Origin: an uncultured Bacteroidota bacterium
Lineage (GTDB): Bacteria > Bacteroidota > Bacteroidia > Flavobacteriales > Flavobacteriaceae
DNA: 64,000 bases
Reading direction: 5' to 3'
NCBI GenBank assembly: GCA_903842575.1
Contig: CAIMMM010000154.1
Location: 62,001-126,000, forward strand
Of the stretch, positions 56,011-64,000 are shown piece by piece. The translations under genes and the position numbers were made by a program. The notes under the pieces are model-generated. The model was not told where the DNA came from and made no database searches. It saw only the letters and a program-made list of their open reading frames with translations. Within the stretch, counting starts at the first letter, position 1, and the number at the start of each line of letters is the position of its first letter.

Positions 56011-58179
56011 TTATTTTTTTGCTTTCTCTACGAATTCCAGGGCTTCCAAACTCACTTTAGAGGTGAAAACTCCATAGTTGACAGTAGCTTTATTTTTTTC
56101 AATTTTGTCAATACTACCAACGGCTTTTCCATCAAACATCCGGACTCTATCGCCGACTTTCAGTATAGGTTTTGGTTTTTCTATAACTGTGGGTTTTAAT
56201 TTTTTTTCTTTTTTGATAGCGCGAATTTCCTCCACCTTAATCGAAACTTCCTTTAATATTTCTTTTTCTTTTTCCTTTTTTACAATCGTTTCTTTGGCTG
56301 TGGCTTTTTTGCGTTTGGAGTTTTCAATTTCAATGATTTTTAAAAATTCGGCAACCAGTTCTTTCTTATTTTTGGTATTGAAATAGTTTTCCGAAATAGT
56401 ATCAATTTTTTGTCCAATATAAATTAGCTTTTGATTGCTGTCATACAACTCCTGATAACTCTCCAGTTTCTGTTTGATTTTGACATTGATAGTTTCCATT
56501 TTCTTGCCTTCTTCCCGTGCTTTACTTTCCTCTTCTTTGAGCGTTTGCGATGTTTTTTCCATCTTGGAACGCTCTTTTTGTAAGTTGGCAATGGTTTTGT
56601 CAAAGCGTACTTTCCCACCTTCAATTTTCTTTTTAGCTCGGTTAATGAGCCCAAAAGGAATTCCGTTTTTCTGTGCCACTTCAAAAGTAAAAGAACTCCC
56701 GGCTTGTCCTAAAGCCAACTTGTACATGGGCTCTAAGGTCTTTTCGTCAAAAAGCATGTTGGCATTGGTAGCAAAAGGCAATTCGTTAGCCAATATTTTT
56801 AAATTGGAATAATGTGTAGTAATAATTCCAAAGGCTTCTCTATGATAGAATTCCTCTAAGAATATTTCTGCCAAAGCACCTCCTAAATCGGGATCGGAAC
56901 CCGTACCAAATTCATCAATGAGGAACATGGTTTTGGCATTGCACTTCTTTAAAAAATAATTCATGTTATTCAATCGGTAACTGTAGGTGCTTAAATGATT
57001 TTCTATGGACTGATTGTCACCAATATCGGTTAGGATTCTATCAAACAAAAAGGTTTCACTACGTTCGTGAACCGGAATTAATATACCCGATTGTAACATT
57101 AATTGTAATAAACCAACTGTTTTTAGTGAGATTGTTTTCCCTCCTGCGTTGGGCCCAGAAATCACTATTATCCGATGTTCTTGGTCCAATTCTATTGTCT
57201 GTGGATAGGTTATTTCTTTTTTCTCATCGTTGGTCAAAAGTAAAATAGGATGGAAGGCATCCCGAAAATACAATCTTCGGTTGTTGGTGATTTCGGGTAA
57301 AACGCCTTTTATTTTTCTGGCGTATTTTGCTTTGGCAGCAACAACATCAACATCACTTAGGAAATCTTGATAGTTGATTAATAAAGGTAAAAAAGGGCGA
57401 ATAGTATTGGATAAATACTTTAGAATTCGGGTAATTTCTTCCTTTTCTTCATATTCTAAATTACTCAGTTCACGAGAATACTTTAGAGATGCTTCGGGTT
57501 CTATGAAAGCAATACTGCCCGTTTTTGAACTGCCAAGAATGGAACCTTTTACCTTCCGACGATACATGGCCAAAACAGCTAATACTCTGCGGTTATTGAC
57601 GAAACTTTCTTTAATATCATCCAGATAACCCAACGAATTGTATTGGGTCATTGCTATTCCAAAACTCTGATTTACTTTTCCACGCACCAAATTCATATCG
57701 CGGCGTATATTCAATAAATCTGGGGAAGCGTTGTCTTTTATTTCTCCATATTTATCCACTACATCATCAATACTACTGATAATTTCTTTAGTAAAATCTA
57801 CTTGTATTGCTCTTGAATAGAGATTGGGATAATAATCTTGGAATTTTTTAAAGTAAAGCAACAAAATATTTGTGGTTTCCGATAGCGATGCGATTTTTCT
57901 AAAACTTCCCACTTCTAGAAAACTATCTTCAATAGCTAGGAATTTTATTTCATGGGAAATGCTGTCAAAACCATGATTGGGAACCGCATTGTTGTTGTCA
58001 AATGAGGCAAGATATTCCGAGGTTTGTAACAGCGCTTTCATCAGTAATTCCTTCTCTTTAAATGGAATTATTTCAAGCGCTTTTTGCTTTCCAATTTCGG
58101 TATTGCAAGAAGCGGAAATAGTTTCTAAAACTGTTGGAAATTGTAAATCTTGAAGCGTTTTTTCTGTAATGGAAATCAT
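56011..58179 (-). CDS. mutS2: MutS2-like DNA-binding ATPase, lacking Smr domain
   Basis: A MutS-family ATPase thought to act on recombination intermediates or collided ribosomes. About 722 residues from the ATG at 58179 (MISITEKTLQDLQF); the in-frame TTG at 58191 would add four residues but overlaps the promoter. The core domain and helical lever are followed by the ATPase with Walker A GPNAGGKTISLKT and LIDEFGTGSDPDLGGALAE. A coiled region (about 500-600) and a KOW-like C-terminal end (KVGDRVRMFDGKAVGSIDKIE) follow. The Smr nuclease domain of Firmicute MutS2 is absent. Confidence 0.92.
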   Translation of the reverse strand: MISITEKTLQDLQFPTVLETISASCNTEIGKQKALEIIPFKEKELLMKALLQTSEYLASFDNNNAVPNHGFDSISHEIKFLAIEDSFLEVGSFRKIASLSETTNILLLYFKKFQDYYPNLYSRAIQVDFTKEIISSIDDVVDKYGEIKDNASPDLLNIRRDMNLVRGKVNQSFGIAMTQYNSLGYLDDIKESFVNNRRVLAVLAMYRRKVKGSILGSSKTGSIAFIEPEASLKYSRELSNLEYEEKEEITRILKYLSNTIRPFLPLLINYQDFLSDVDVVAAKAKYARKIKGVLPEITNNRRLYFRDAFHPILLLTNDEKKEITYPQTIELDQEHRIIVISGPNAGGKTISLKTVGLLQLMLQSGILIPVHERSETFLFDRILTDIGDNQSIENHLSTYSYRLNNMNYFLKKCNAKTMFLIDEFGTGSDPDLGGALAEIFLEEFYHREAFGIITTHYSNLKILANELPFATNANMLFDEKTLEPMYKLALGQAGSSFTFEVAQKNGIPFGLINRAKKKIEGGKVRFDKTIANLQKERSKMEKTSQTLKEEESKAREEGKKMETINVKIKQKLESYQELYDSNQKLIYIGQKIDTISENYFNTKNKKELVAEFLKIIEIENSKRKKATAKETIVKKEKEKEILKEVSIKVEEIRAIKKEKKLKPTVIEKPKPILKVGDRVRMFDGKAVGSIDKIEKNKATVNYGVFTSKVSLEALEFVEKAKK

Positions 58180-58196
58180 AAATAGTAGCAAAGTGT

Positions 58197-58204
58197 CAAA
58201 GTTA
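58197..58204 (-). promoter_or_regulatory. mutS2 -7 promoter element
   Basis: TAACTTTG on the minus strand, a perfect TAnnTTTG match, 18 bases before the ATG at 58179. It supports that start. Confidence 0.5.
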
Positions 58205-58221
58205 CAAAGATTTAAAGTATA

Positions 58222-58229
58222 TATATTTG
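58222..58229 (+). promoter_or_regulatory. ung -7 promoter element
   Basis: TATATTTG, a perfect TAnnTTTG match, 14 bases before the ung start. It diverges from the mutS2 element in a 60-base region shared by two DNA-repair genes. Confidence 0.5.
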
Positions 58230-58242
58230 CATAAAAAAAGAA

Positions 58243-58911
58243 ATGTTTATTAATATGCGACCTTCATGGCAAGAAATTCTAAAAGAGGAATTTAAAAACC
58301 CTTACTTTAAAGAATTAATGCTGCATGTTGAGGAAGAATATCAATCAAACCAGTGCTATCCTCCAAAGGATTTGGTATTTTCAACTTTTAATCAATTTGA
58401 TTTCAATGATTTAAAAGTGGTAATCATTGGTCAAGATCCTTATCATGGAAAAGGGGAAGCCAATGGGCTTTGCTTTTCAGTAAATGAGGGTATGAGAATT
58501 CCACCTTCTTTACGAAACATTTTTCAAGAGATAAATACGGATTTGGACAGCATTTTTTTACCCGAATCGGGGAATTTAGAACGTTGGGCAAAGCAAGGGG
58601 TTTTACTTTTGAATGCTTCCTTAACCGTTAGAGAAGACCAACCCAACAGTCACAAACATTTGAAATGGAAAGTTTTTACCGATGCTGTAATTCAGAAAAT
58701 ATCAGAAGAAAAAGAAAATATAGTATTCTTGTTGTGGGGAAATTTTGCCCAACAAAAAGGAGCTAAAATCAACCGAGAAAAGCATCTAGTACTTCAAAGT
58801 GGACATCCTTCACCCTTGAGTGCCAATCAAAAAAAATGGTTTGGCAATAAACATTTTAGCCAAACCAATTTGTATTTAAAATCCATTGGGAAACCGGAAA
58901 TAGAATGGTAA
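58243..58911 (+). CDS. ung: uracil-DNA glycosylase
   Basis: Removes uracil from DNA in base excision repair. 222 residues of family 1: the catalytic Asp motif GQDPYHGKGEANGLCFSV, LLNASLTVREDQPNSH, LLWGNFAQQKG and the His motif GHPSPLSA are all present. The start at 58243 gives MFINMRPSWQEILKEEF, aligned with the usual N terminus. Its stop codon directly abuts that of the convergent 58912 gene, with no intergenic base. Confidence 0.96.
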   Translation: MFINMRPSWQEILKEEFKNPYFKELMLHVEEEYQSNQCYPPKDLVFSTFNQFDFNDLKVVIIGQDPYHGKGEANGLCFSVNEGMRIPPSLRNIFQEINTDLDSIFLPESGNLERWAKQGVLLLNASLTVREDQPNSHKHLKWKVFTDAVIQKISEEKENIVFLLWGNFAQQKGAKINREKHLVLQSGHPSPLSANQKKWFGNKHFSQTNLYLKSIGKPEIEW

Positions 58912-59499
58912 TTAATTCACGTTGAAAAGATAATAACCACTACTGTTTACAGTAGCAATTACGGAGCGAATATTAATAATTAATTGATCTGATGCGCTTT
59001 TAGAACGCAATTCTACGGTAGTAGCCGATGAACTGTTGTATCCAAAACTCAAACGGTAATGTCCAGTTGAAAGTAGTGGAAATCCAACATTATATTTATA
59101 GGTTTCACTTGTTGCATTATAGATACAATGTCCTAGAACATAAGAGCCATTTTGTGCATCACCTTCAATAATGTCCAATTGCGAATCGTTTACCGTAACA
59201 ACTTCCCAAACATCAGTGCTCACTTCTTTTTCAATCAGATATGAAAAAGAATATTCGGGTGCGCTTCCTGTTGTTTTATAGATATCTAATGGTTCTGTAT
59301 GTCCAACTTCTGCTTGGTATCTGGAAAAATTGGCATTTACATAAATTTTATCACCAACACTAAACGAAGATTGTGTAGCTATAGCCACTAGGTTTGAGGA
59401 ATCTAAGAAAAGGGAATTGTAAAATCCATCATCATTAGTATTGCAGTTTGAAAACAACAAGGAAAGAGCTAGTAAACACGTATATTTTAATAGTTTCAT
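58912..59499 (-). CDS. lipoprotein of unknown function
   Basis: 195 residues; leader with LLFSNCNTND (lipobox Cys19). Mature part beta-rich with SVGDKIYVNANFSRYQ and HYRLSFGYNSSSATT. No family was recognised. It lies 11 bases after the beta-barrel gene at 59511 on the same strand, so the two may be co-expressed envelope components. Confidence 0.78.
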   Translation of the reverse strand: MKLLKYTCLLALSLLFSNCNTNDDGFYNSLFLDSSNLVAIATQSSFSVGDKIYVNANFSRYQAEVGHTEPLDIYKTTGSAPEYSFSYLIEKEVSTDVWEVVTVNDSQLDIIEGDAQNGSYVLGHCIYNATSETYKYNVGFPLLSTGHYRLSFGYNSSSATTVELRSKSASDQLIINIRSVIATVNSSGYYLFNVN

Positions 59500-59510
59500 T
59501 TTGTATTTTT

Positions 59511-60077
59511 TTAAAATCTATAACCCAAATTAAGACCCACTCTAGAAATCACATCAGGACTTTTGTCGCTGTTTGTCAAATTTTTACCAAATCCAACAAT
59601 GAATTCAAGCGCTATTTTTTCATTGAAATACATTTTATATCCCAAACTTCCACCTAGACCAATGTCGGTGTATTTTGATTTCAATGAAGTATAATAACCA
59701 TTGTTATTCACATCAACTAATCTAACTATCTCTTTATAATCGCCACCGTTATAGGATCCAAATATTTCAGCAAAATAATAACGTGATTTACCTTTTGATA
59801 AGGCATATCTAAAATAGGGATTGAATTCAAATTTGGGTACATTATTTCTGTAGCCATTATCAAAATCCTCATTGAGTTTTTTACTATTTGAAAAATTAGT
59901 ATTAAAACCAACCGATAAATCTTTACCAACAAATCGTTCATAACTGATGCTTATTTTTGCTGAGGTTATCAAGGATAAGACATCAAATCTAAATTCATTT
60001 TTCTTAGCAGAAACAGCACTTTCTTGTGCTTGTGAATGAATTGCAAATAGTAAAAATAGGATAAACAGTTTTTTCAT
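59511..60077 (-). CDS. outer membrane protein, DUF3575-like beta-barrel
   Basis: 188 residues: signal peptide ending SQAQE, then alternating strands (FRFDVLSLITSAKISISYERFVG, LSVGFNTNFSNS, PKFEFNPYFRYAL, IGLGGSLGYKMYF, LEFIVGFGKNL) and a C-terminal GLNLGYRF, the aromatic end of outer-membrane barrels. DUF3575-like. Function unknown. Encoded upstream of the 58912 lipoprotein. Confidence 0.85.
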   Translation of the reverse strand: MKKLFILFLLFAIHSQAQESAVSAKKNEFRFDVLSLITSAKISISYERFVGKDLSVGFNTNFSNSKKLNEDFDNGYRNNVPKFEFNPYFRYALSKGKSRYYFAEIFGSYNGGDYKEIVRLVDVNNNGYYTSLKSKYTDIGLGGSLGYKMYFNEKIALEFIVGFGKNLTNSDKSPDVISRVGLNLGYRF

Positions 60078-60142
60078 TTAAATTGTATTTATTGAATAAG
60101 CGAAGATACTAATTATGCTATAAAAAAATCTATCTATTAAAA

Positions 60143-61075
60143 TTAATTCAATGTTAGAGCGCTCAAAATTTCTTCATACATAAATGGTCCGCCAGGATAG
60201 TGTGAGGTGTAATCCAAGTTTAACCATATTTGCCCATGTTCATCAATGTGATAATTGATGGGTTTGTTTTTACTTTCTACTGTAAAAAGTTCTTTTTTAA
60301 TAAGATAATTTACCGTTTCCAAATCTTTTTTACTTCCTATTAATAATTCGGGGTAAATATGTCCTTTGGTATGAATTAATCTTGGTGTGCCACCAATGGA
60401 ACGCACGCACGCAGCCATTAAAATGGAGTGGTCGTCACAATCGCCCGATAAATAGGTTAAGGATTCGGTCGCTTTGGCAATATAGTCTTGTCCTTTTGGA
60501 TCGCTTACATAATTCCACCTACTGTTTATTTCTTTAAATACAGCGAAACATTGAATAATGGTATGGTATTCACCGTATCCCTTTACTTCTTTAAAGTGTT
60601 TTGAAGTTGCCATAATGGCAAAATTCCTAACCTTGGGATTACTATATTCAATGGCATCAATTATTTTAAATTTATTGGGGAATGGCAATAATTTATTGAT
60701 AATAATATCTTGTGGATAAGGGCTTTCATCCATTGCATACATCATGGAACGATAATCTTCAAAAACACTTCCAAAACCATAATCGCCAAAAACGCTCCCA
60801 TATATGAGTGCAATGAAATAGAGTATAACAGCGATAAGTGTTATTCTTCGCATCGCTTTTAAAATTAATTGAAACACCAGTAATATCAGCAGAAACAGTA
60901 ATATTCTATCCAGGTGAAACTTCCAATTAAAATCTATTATGTTTTGATGTGCAATAATAAAAAGAGGAATTGTAATCAAGACATTGAGCACAAAAAGGAT
61001 AATCAAATCCCAGGGACTTTTTATCCTGAATTTTTCTTTTAGTTGTTGATTAGTAAGATTTTCTATATTTATCAT
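60143..61075 (-). CDS. membrane protein with transglutaminase-like domain
   Basis: 310 residues. Membrane segments at about 25-47, 53-70 and 75-95 precede a soluble domain (from about 120) with a transglutaminase-like triad: Cys in SGDCDDHSILMAAC, His in TKGHIYPELL and Asp in WLNLDYTS. Such proteins act as cysteine proteases or amidases in the periplasm. Whether the catalytic domain faces outside is unclear. It lies 16 bases downstream of the 61092 gene. Confidence 0.78.
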   Translation of the reverse strand: MINIENLTNQQLKEKFRIKSPWDLIILFVLNVLITIPLFIIAHQNIIDFNWKFHLDRILLFLLILLVFQLILKAMRRITLIAVILYFIALIYGSVFGDYGFGSVFEDYRSMMYAMDESPYPQDIIINKLLPFPNKFKIIDAIEYSNPKVRNFAIMATSKHFKEVKGYGEYHTIIQCFAVFKEINSRWNYVSDPKGQDYIAKATESLTYLSGDCDDHSILMAACVRSIGGTPRLIHTKGHIYPELLIGSKKDLETVNYLIKKELFTVESKNKPINYHIDEHGQIWLNLDYTSHYPGGPFMYEEILSALTLN

Positions 61076-61091
61076 GCGAACATGTAAAACG

Positions 61092-61943
61092 CTAAATTGT
61101 TTTTACAATTGCAGTAAAAGTACCTTTTTTATTAATTATTTTAAGGTCAAAGAGTTGATTTTGAATTTTGTTTAACACTTTTTCCGATAAAGTACTTTGT
61201 GACCATTCGGTTAGGGATAGCCATTCTTGAATGTCTTCCTTTTTTTGATGGAAGTTTTCTACTAGACTGTTGTCAATATTTGGAATATCTTTAAATGTTT
61301 TCGTAGTTGCATTAATGATTTCCAGTATTTTAGCAATGCTTTTGGGTTGTTTTTCTAAAACCTCATTTCGCACTGCAATTACAAAACAGGGCCAAGGTGT
61401 TGGGCAATCTCCAATTCTTCTAAAAATACCTTTGTCTACCCATGGTTTCGTCATAAACCGTTCCCACATGAAGTAATCCGCTGTGCCGTTTGTTAGCGCT
61501 TCTACTGCGCCTTCAATGGTGTTTATGATTTCAAATTTCAAATTGTCCGTTTTCCAACCTTGATTGTTGGCATTTACATAGGCCATTAATTGCGAACCTG
61601 AACCTATTCTTGAAATAGCAGCTTTGGTGTTTTCTAAATCGGCAAGAGTTTGATAGTTGGAATTGGCGGCAACATGTATCCCCCAAATTAAAGGGCTTTC
61701 TACATAAACCTGCACGATACTTGATGGATTTCCCGAGACAATATCTTTTACAATGCCTTCGGTTAGAATTACCGCAATGTCGGTTTCTCCATCGCGAAGA
61801 AGTTGGCACATTTTGCCTGTACCTTCAGGAATGTTTGTCCATTGCAAATCGATATTCTCGGCTTCAAATTCGCCATTTTCAATACACAACTGCCAAGGAA
61901 AGTTGAAGTGTTCTGGAACTCCAACTATTTTTATTGTTTTCAT
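61092..61943 (-). CDS. periplasmic-binding-fold protein without signal peptide (NMT1/THI5-like)
   Basis: 283 residues of a type 2 periplasmic-binding fold: VGVPEHFNFPWQLCIENGEFEAENID, then GETDIAVILTEGIVKDIVSG, SRIGSGSQLMAYVNANNQ and NGTADYFMWERFMTKPWV. It begins directly with KTIKIVGVPE and has no signal peptide or lipobox, so it is likely cytoplasmic, unlike ABC-transporter binding proteins. It resembles Ca3427-like and THI5/NMT1-type proteins. No ABC permease or ATPase is nearby. The ligand is unknown. Confidence 0.8.
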   Translation of the reverse strand: MKTIKIVGVPEHFNFPWQLCIENGEFEAENIDLQWTNIPEGTGKMCQLLRDGETDIAVILTEGIVKDIVSGNPSSIVQVYVESPLIWGIHVAANSNYQTLADLENTKAAISRIGSGSQLMAYVNANNQGWKTDNLKFEIINTIEGAVEALTNGTADYFMWERFMTKPWVDKGIFRRIGDCPTPWPCFVIAVRNEVLEKQPKSIAKILEIINATTKTFKDIPNIDNSLVENFHQKKEDIQEWLSLTEWSQSTLSEKVLNKIQNQLFDLKIINKKGTFTAIVKTI

Positions 61944-61997
61944 GTTTTATTTACCACGAATTATCATAATTTTTATGCAGTTCTTTTTTTAAACGAA

Positions 61998-62864
61998 TTA
62001 CTGAGCTAGTTTATCCAAAGCATATAGGATTAAGGCATCCACAGCTTTGTATGGGTCTTCACTAAAAGCACCAGTAGCACGATTGGCAATGATGGCGTTT
62101 AAAGATAAACATTGGTGTCCCATTAGTTTTCCAAGGCCATAAATAGCGCCTGTCTCCATTTCAAGGTTTGCCATTTTTACACCGGCAAATTCATAGGAAT
62201 CCATTTTGTCATTTAGTGCTGGGTCTTGAATACCTAGGCGTAAAACACGTCCTTGCGGACCATAAAATCCACCTGCAGTTCCTGTAATGCCTTTAAAGAT
62301 TTTATCGCTTTCCATGCGTTTTTCCAGCATTTCACTTCCTTTAATTACATACGGTCGTCCTTTTTTCAAATCCCAATGGGTATGTTTGATAAAAGCATCT
62401 TCCATTGCAATTTCCGAAATGTCGTCAATCAAATAGGAGCGAAGCATATTGTCTAATCCTAAGCCATACTGACTCAAAACAATACTGTCACAAGGAATAT
62501 TGGCTTGCAAAGATCCCGAAGTTCCTATTCGGATGATGTTTAATGAAGTTAACGTATCTTTTATGGTGCGTGTTTTTAAATCAATATTGACAAGCGCATC
62601 CAATTCATTCATCACGATGTCAATATTATCGGGACCAATCCCAGTTGACATTACCGTGATTCGCTTGCCTTTATAGGTACCTGTTTGCGTTTTAAATTCT
62701 CTTTTTTGCTGTGAAAACTCAATACTATCAAAGTGTTTTGTGATTTTCTCTACTCGGTTTTGGTCACCAACAAAGAGGATGTCATTTGCAATATGTTCTG
62801 GTTTTAGATTTAAGTGGTATACACTACCATCGGGGTTTAATATTAATTCTGAAGATGCTATCAT
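61998..62864 (-). CDS. nucleoside phosphorylase (uridine phosphorylase/PNP superfamily)
   Basis: Phosphorolysis of a nucleoside to base and ribose-1-phosphate. 288 residues: phosphate-binding GDQNRVEKI and the GTSGSLQ motif, STGIGPDNIDIV, and the substrate-binding MANLEMETGAIYGL region of family 1. NLEMETG contains the conserved Glu that binds ribose. Uridine is the likeliest nucleoside, but it could also be another. It shares its strand with the binding-fold gene 54 bases downstream. Confidence 0.9.
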   Translation of the reverse strand: MIASSELILNPDGSVYHLNLKPEHIANDILFVGDQNRVEKITKHFDSIEFSQQKREFKTQTGTYKGKRITVMSTGIGPDNIDIVMNELDALVNIDLKTRTIKDTLTSLNIIRIGTSGSLQANIPCDSIVLSQYGLGLDNMLRSYLIDDISEIAMEDAFIKHTHWDLKKGRPYVIKGSEMLEKRMESDKIFKGITGTAGGFYGPQGRVLRLGIQDPALNDKMDSYEFAGVKMANLEMETGAIYGLGKLMGHQCLSLNAIIANRATGAFSEDPYKAVDALILYALDKLAQ

Positions 62865-62909
62865 TATTTTTTAATTATGAGTTATTTATATTATTACTAC
62901 AACCGTCAA

Positions 62910-63239
62910 CTATCCACCAACCCGTTTCACTTTGAAACCTTTCTCTTTTAGGATAGTCATAATCTTATCACGGTAATCGCCTTGAATGATAATGGAGTCG
63001 TCTTTGAAAGTCCCGCCAACACTTAGTTTTGTTTTTAATTCTTTGGCTAATATTTTAAAATCCTCATCATTTCCGGTATATCCTTCGATGATGGTTGTGG
63101 GTTTGCCTTTTCTTTTTTCATACTTGCAAATCATGGGTTCGCTCTGAATCCAAAGTTCTTTTTCTTCGGGTAAAACAAGCTCCTCCGAGTCAACAATATG
63201 CTCAGGGAAAAGATTTTTGAGTTGTTCTTGTAAGTCCAT
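62910..63239 (-). CDS. SUI1/YciH-like translation initiation factor homologue
   Basis: 109 residues with an eIF1/SUI1 fold: RKGKPTTIIEGYTGNDEDFKILAKELKTKLSVGGTFKDDSIIIQGDYRDKIMTILKEKGFK, with the GGTFKDD-like loop that defines the family. In E. coli YciH influences initiation fidelity. It lies 45 bases upstream of the phosphorylase gene on the same strand, so they may share a transcript. Confidence 0.92.
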   Translation of the reverse strand: MDLQEQLKNLFPEHIVDSEELVLPEEKELWIQSEPMICKYEKRKGKPTTIIEGYTGNDEDFKILAKELKTKLSVGGTFKDDSIIIQGDYRDKIMTILKEKGFKVKRVGG

Positions 63240-63252
63240 GTTGTTAAAATTA

Positions 63253-63537
63253 ATTTACCGCAAATTCACAAATTATTACTTTTTTAACCCATTGGGTGTA
63301 ATTAATAAAATCTTTTAATAATAACTTTTTTGATTCAAATTTATAGTCAATTAGAGCAAAAATGTCAGTCTGAACTCCGCCTGTACTGACGAAGGAAGTA
63401 TCGAAGACCTTAAAAAAGATACATTTCGACACTTCGACTGCGCTCAGTGCAGGCTCAGCTCAATGTGACAATTGGTATAAATTAGCCATAAAAAATAATT
63501 ATACCCAATGCGTTACTTCTTTAATTTGCGGTTATTA
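63253..63537. repeat. 285-bp imperfect palindromic element (MITE-like)
   Basis: The two ends are inverted copies of each other: the left has TACCGCAAATT at 63256-63266, then CCCATTGGGTGTAATTAAT; the right has ATTATACCCAATGCGTT, then AATTTGCGG to about 63532. The inner parts also pair imperfectly (TGTCAG...CGAAG against CTTCGACTGCGCTCAG...TGTGACA). The left arm carries an extra AT-rich stretch of about 40 bases. No ORF of size is inside. It fills most of the region between the SUI1 gene and the E1 gene. Confidence 0.65.
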
Positions 63538-63741
63538 AAACCAAAAAGACATCAAGAATACCCAATGCCTTTAATGATACCGTAAAATTAAGTATTATTT
63601 TTTAATAATTTCCAAATCTGTTCGACTTTCAATAGTAATAGTCAGTATGCGGAAGACAACGCATAATTCATAACTCATAATTCATAATTAATTAAAAATA
63701 GTTATACTTTTGAGCCACTTTTAATAAAGAGACTACCTTAT
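63538..63741. other. intergenic region with E1 gene promoter element
   Basis: AT-rich. Holds the degenerate words CATAATTCATAACTCATAATT (63661-63690), a low-complexity repeat also seen near 10.09, 16.51 and 62.87 kb, and TACTTTTG at 63705-63712, a perfect TAnnTTTG match 30 bases before the E1 start. No TTG stands at the usual distance. Confidence 0.5.
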
Positions 63742-64000
63742 GGATTTCGATAGAAAACAACTCACCAACGAAGAGCTTATAAGTTTATATAAAAAACTAC
63801 TCAAACCCCGTCTTATAGAAGAAAAAATGCTGATATTAATCCGTCAAGGAAAAGTATCAAAATGGTTTTCGGGTATAGGGCAGGAGGCTATATCCGTTGG
63901 AGTTACAGCTGTTTTGGATAAGGATGAATACATATTACCGATGCACAGAAACTTAGGCGTATTTACTTCTCGAGACATTCCTTTGTATCGTTTGTTTTCG
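63742..64000 (+). CDS. 2-oxoacid dehydrogenase E1 component, 5' part (3' end outside window)
   Basis: The thiamine-diphosphate-dependent decarboxylase of a branched-chain or pyruvate-type dehydrogenase complex. Only the first 86 codons are in the window. They show the E1-alpha opening: [57 protein letters not shown], with the family Gly-x-Gly-Gln-Glu-Ala block. In Bacteroidota this gene usually encodes a fused alpha/beta E1; that cannot be seen here. The ATG at 63742 follows a good -7 element. Confidence 0.88.

Noticed and set aside
61531-61992. Several frames overlapping the 61092 gene on both strands
   Set aside because: They lack starts with context and have skewed composition; they are shadows of the real gene.

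Overview
The window looks like a chromosomal stretch of a member of the Bacteroidota, most likely Flavobacteriaceae and close to Flavobacterium. The DNA is AT-rich. Several intergenic regions carry the Bacteroidota promoter pattern (TTG, about 18-22 bases, then TAnnTTTG). One protein has a type IX secretion (T9SS) sorting tail. Many proteins are SPI/SPII-exported envelope proteins, and the gene set (LptD, TamB, MlaD, BshA, ClpC, DUF4159, FISUMP) is typical of the family. GyrA has Thr82/Asp86 in its quinolone region, as I recall for Flavobacterium.

Layout. 1-11.3 kb: the 3' part of hutH, two small membrane proteins (DUF1304, DUF421), clpC, gyrA, a TPR protein, an NlpC/P60 hydrolase and a thiolase. 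11.5-12.2 kb: a tRNA array (Ser-GCU, Pro-UGG, Arg-UCU). Its tRNA-Pro is preceded by a duplicated 5' fragment of itself and a tiny GIY-YIG nuclease gene. 12.6-15.1 kb: four lipoprotein genes, three of which share almost the same leader joined to unrelated mature domains. 15.3-22.2 kb: a Crp/Fnr-type regulator facing a five-gene operon for a tripartite RND efflux pump with two small accessory proteins. 22.4-28.3 kb: a VanX-like dipeptidase and a minus-strand run that includes a THUMP-like methyltransferase, an AI-2E-type permease, DUF4159, rsmE and tsaD. 28.4-41.9 kb: tamB (broken by an in-frame stop), pfkA, gapA, a GlcNAc-kinase-like gene, mgsA, a RidA protein, lptD, an amidase gene (broken by a one-base frameshift) and an MCE/MlaD protein. 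42-49.9 kb: a two-part Fe-S (HdrC/HdrB-like) system, a GH3-serine hydrolase fusion and bshA. 50-60 kb: envelope proteins, aroC, a dicarboxylate/amino-acid symporter, a T9SS cargo protein, a DCC protein, mutS2 and ung. 60-64 kb: a transglutaminase-like protein, a signal-less periplasmic-binding-fold protein, a nucleoside phosphorylase, a SUI1 protein, a 285-bp imperfect palindrome and the start of a 2-oxoacid dehydrogenase E1 gene.

Most of the window is ordinary core genome. The most unusual locus is the GIY-YIG/tRNA-Pro cassette: a 324-bp unit that appears to have entered tRNA-Pro exactly before the anticodon stem and to have supplied a replacement 5' half, so that the tRNA remains whole. Other points of interest are the mosaic lipoprotein cluster, the efflux operon with a palindromic operator candidate, the intergenic palindrome near the end, and the two disrupted envelope genes. 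The disruptions could be real or could be assembly errors.
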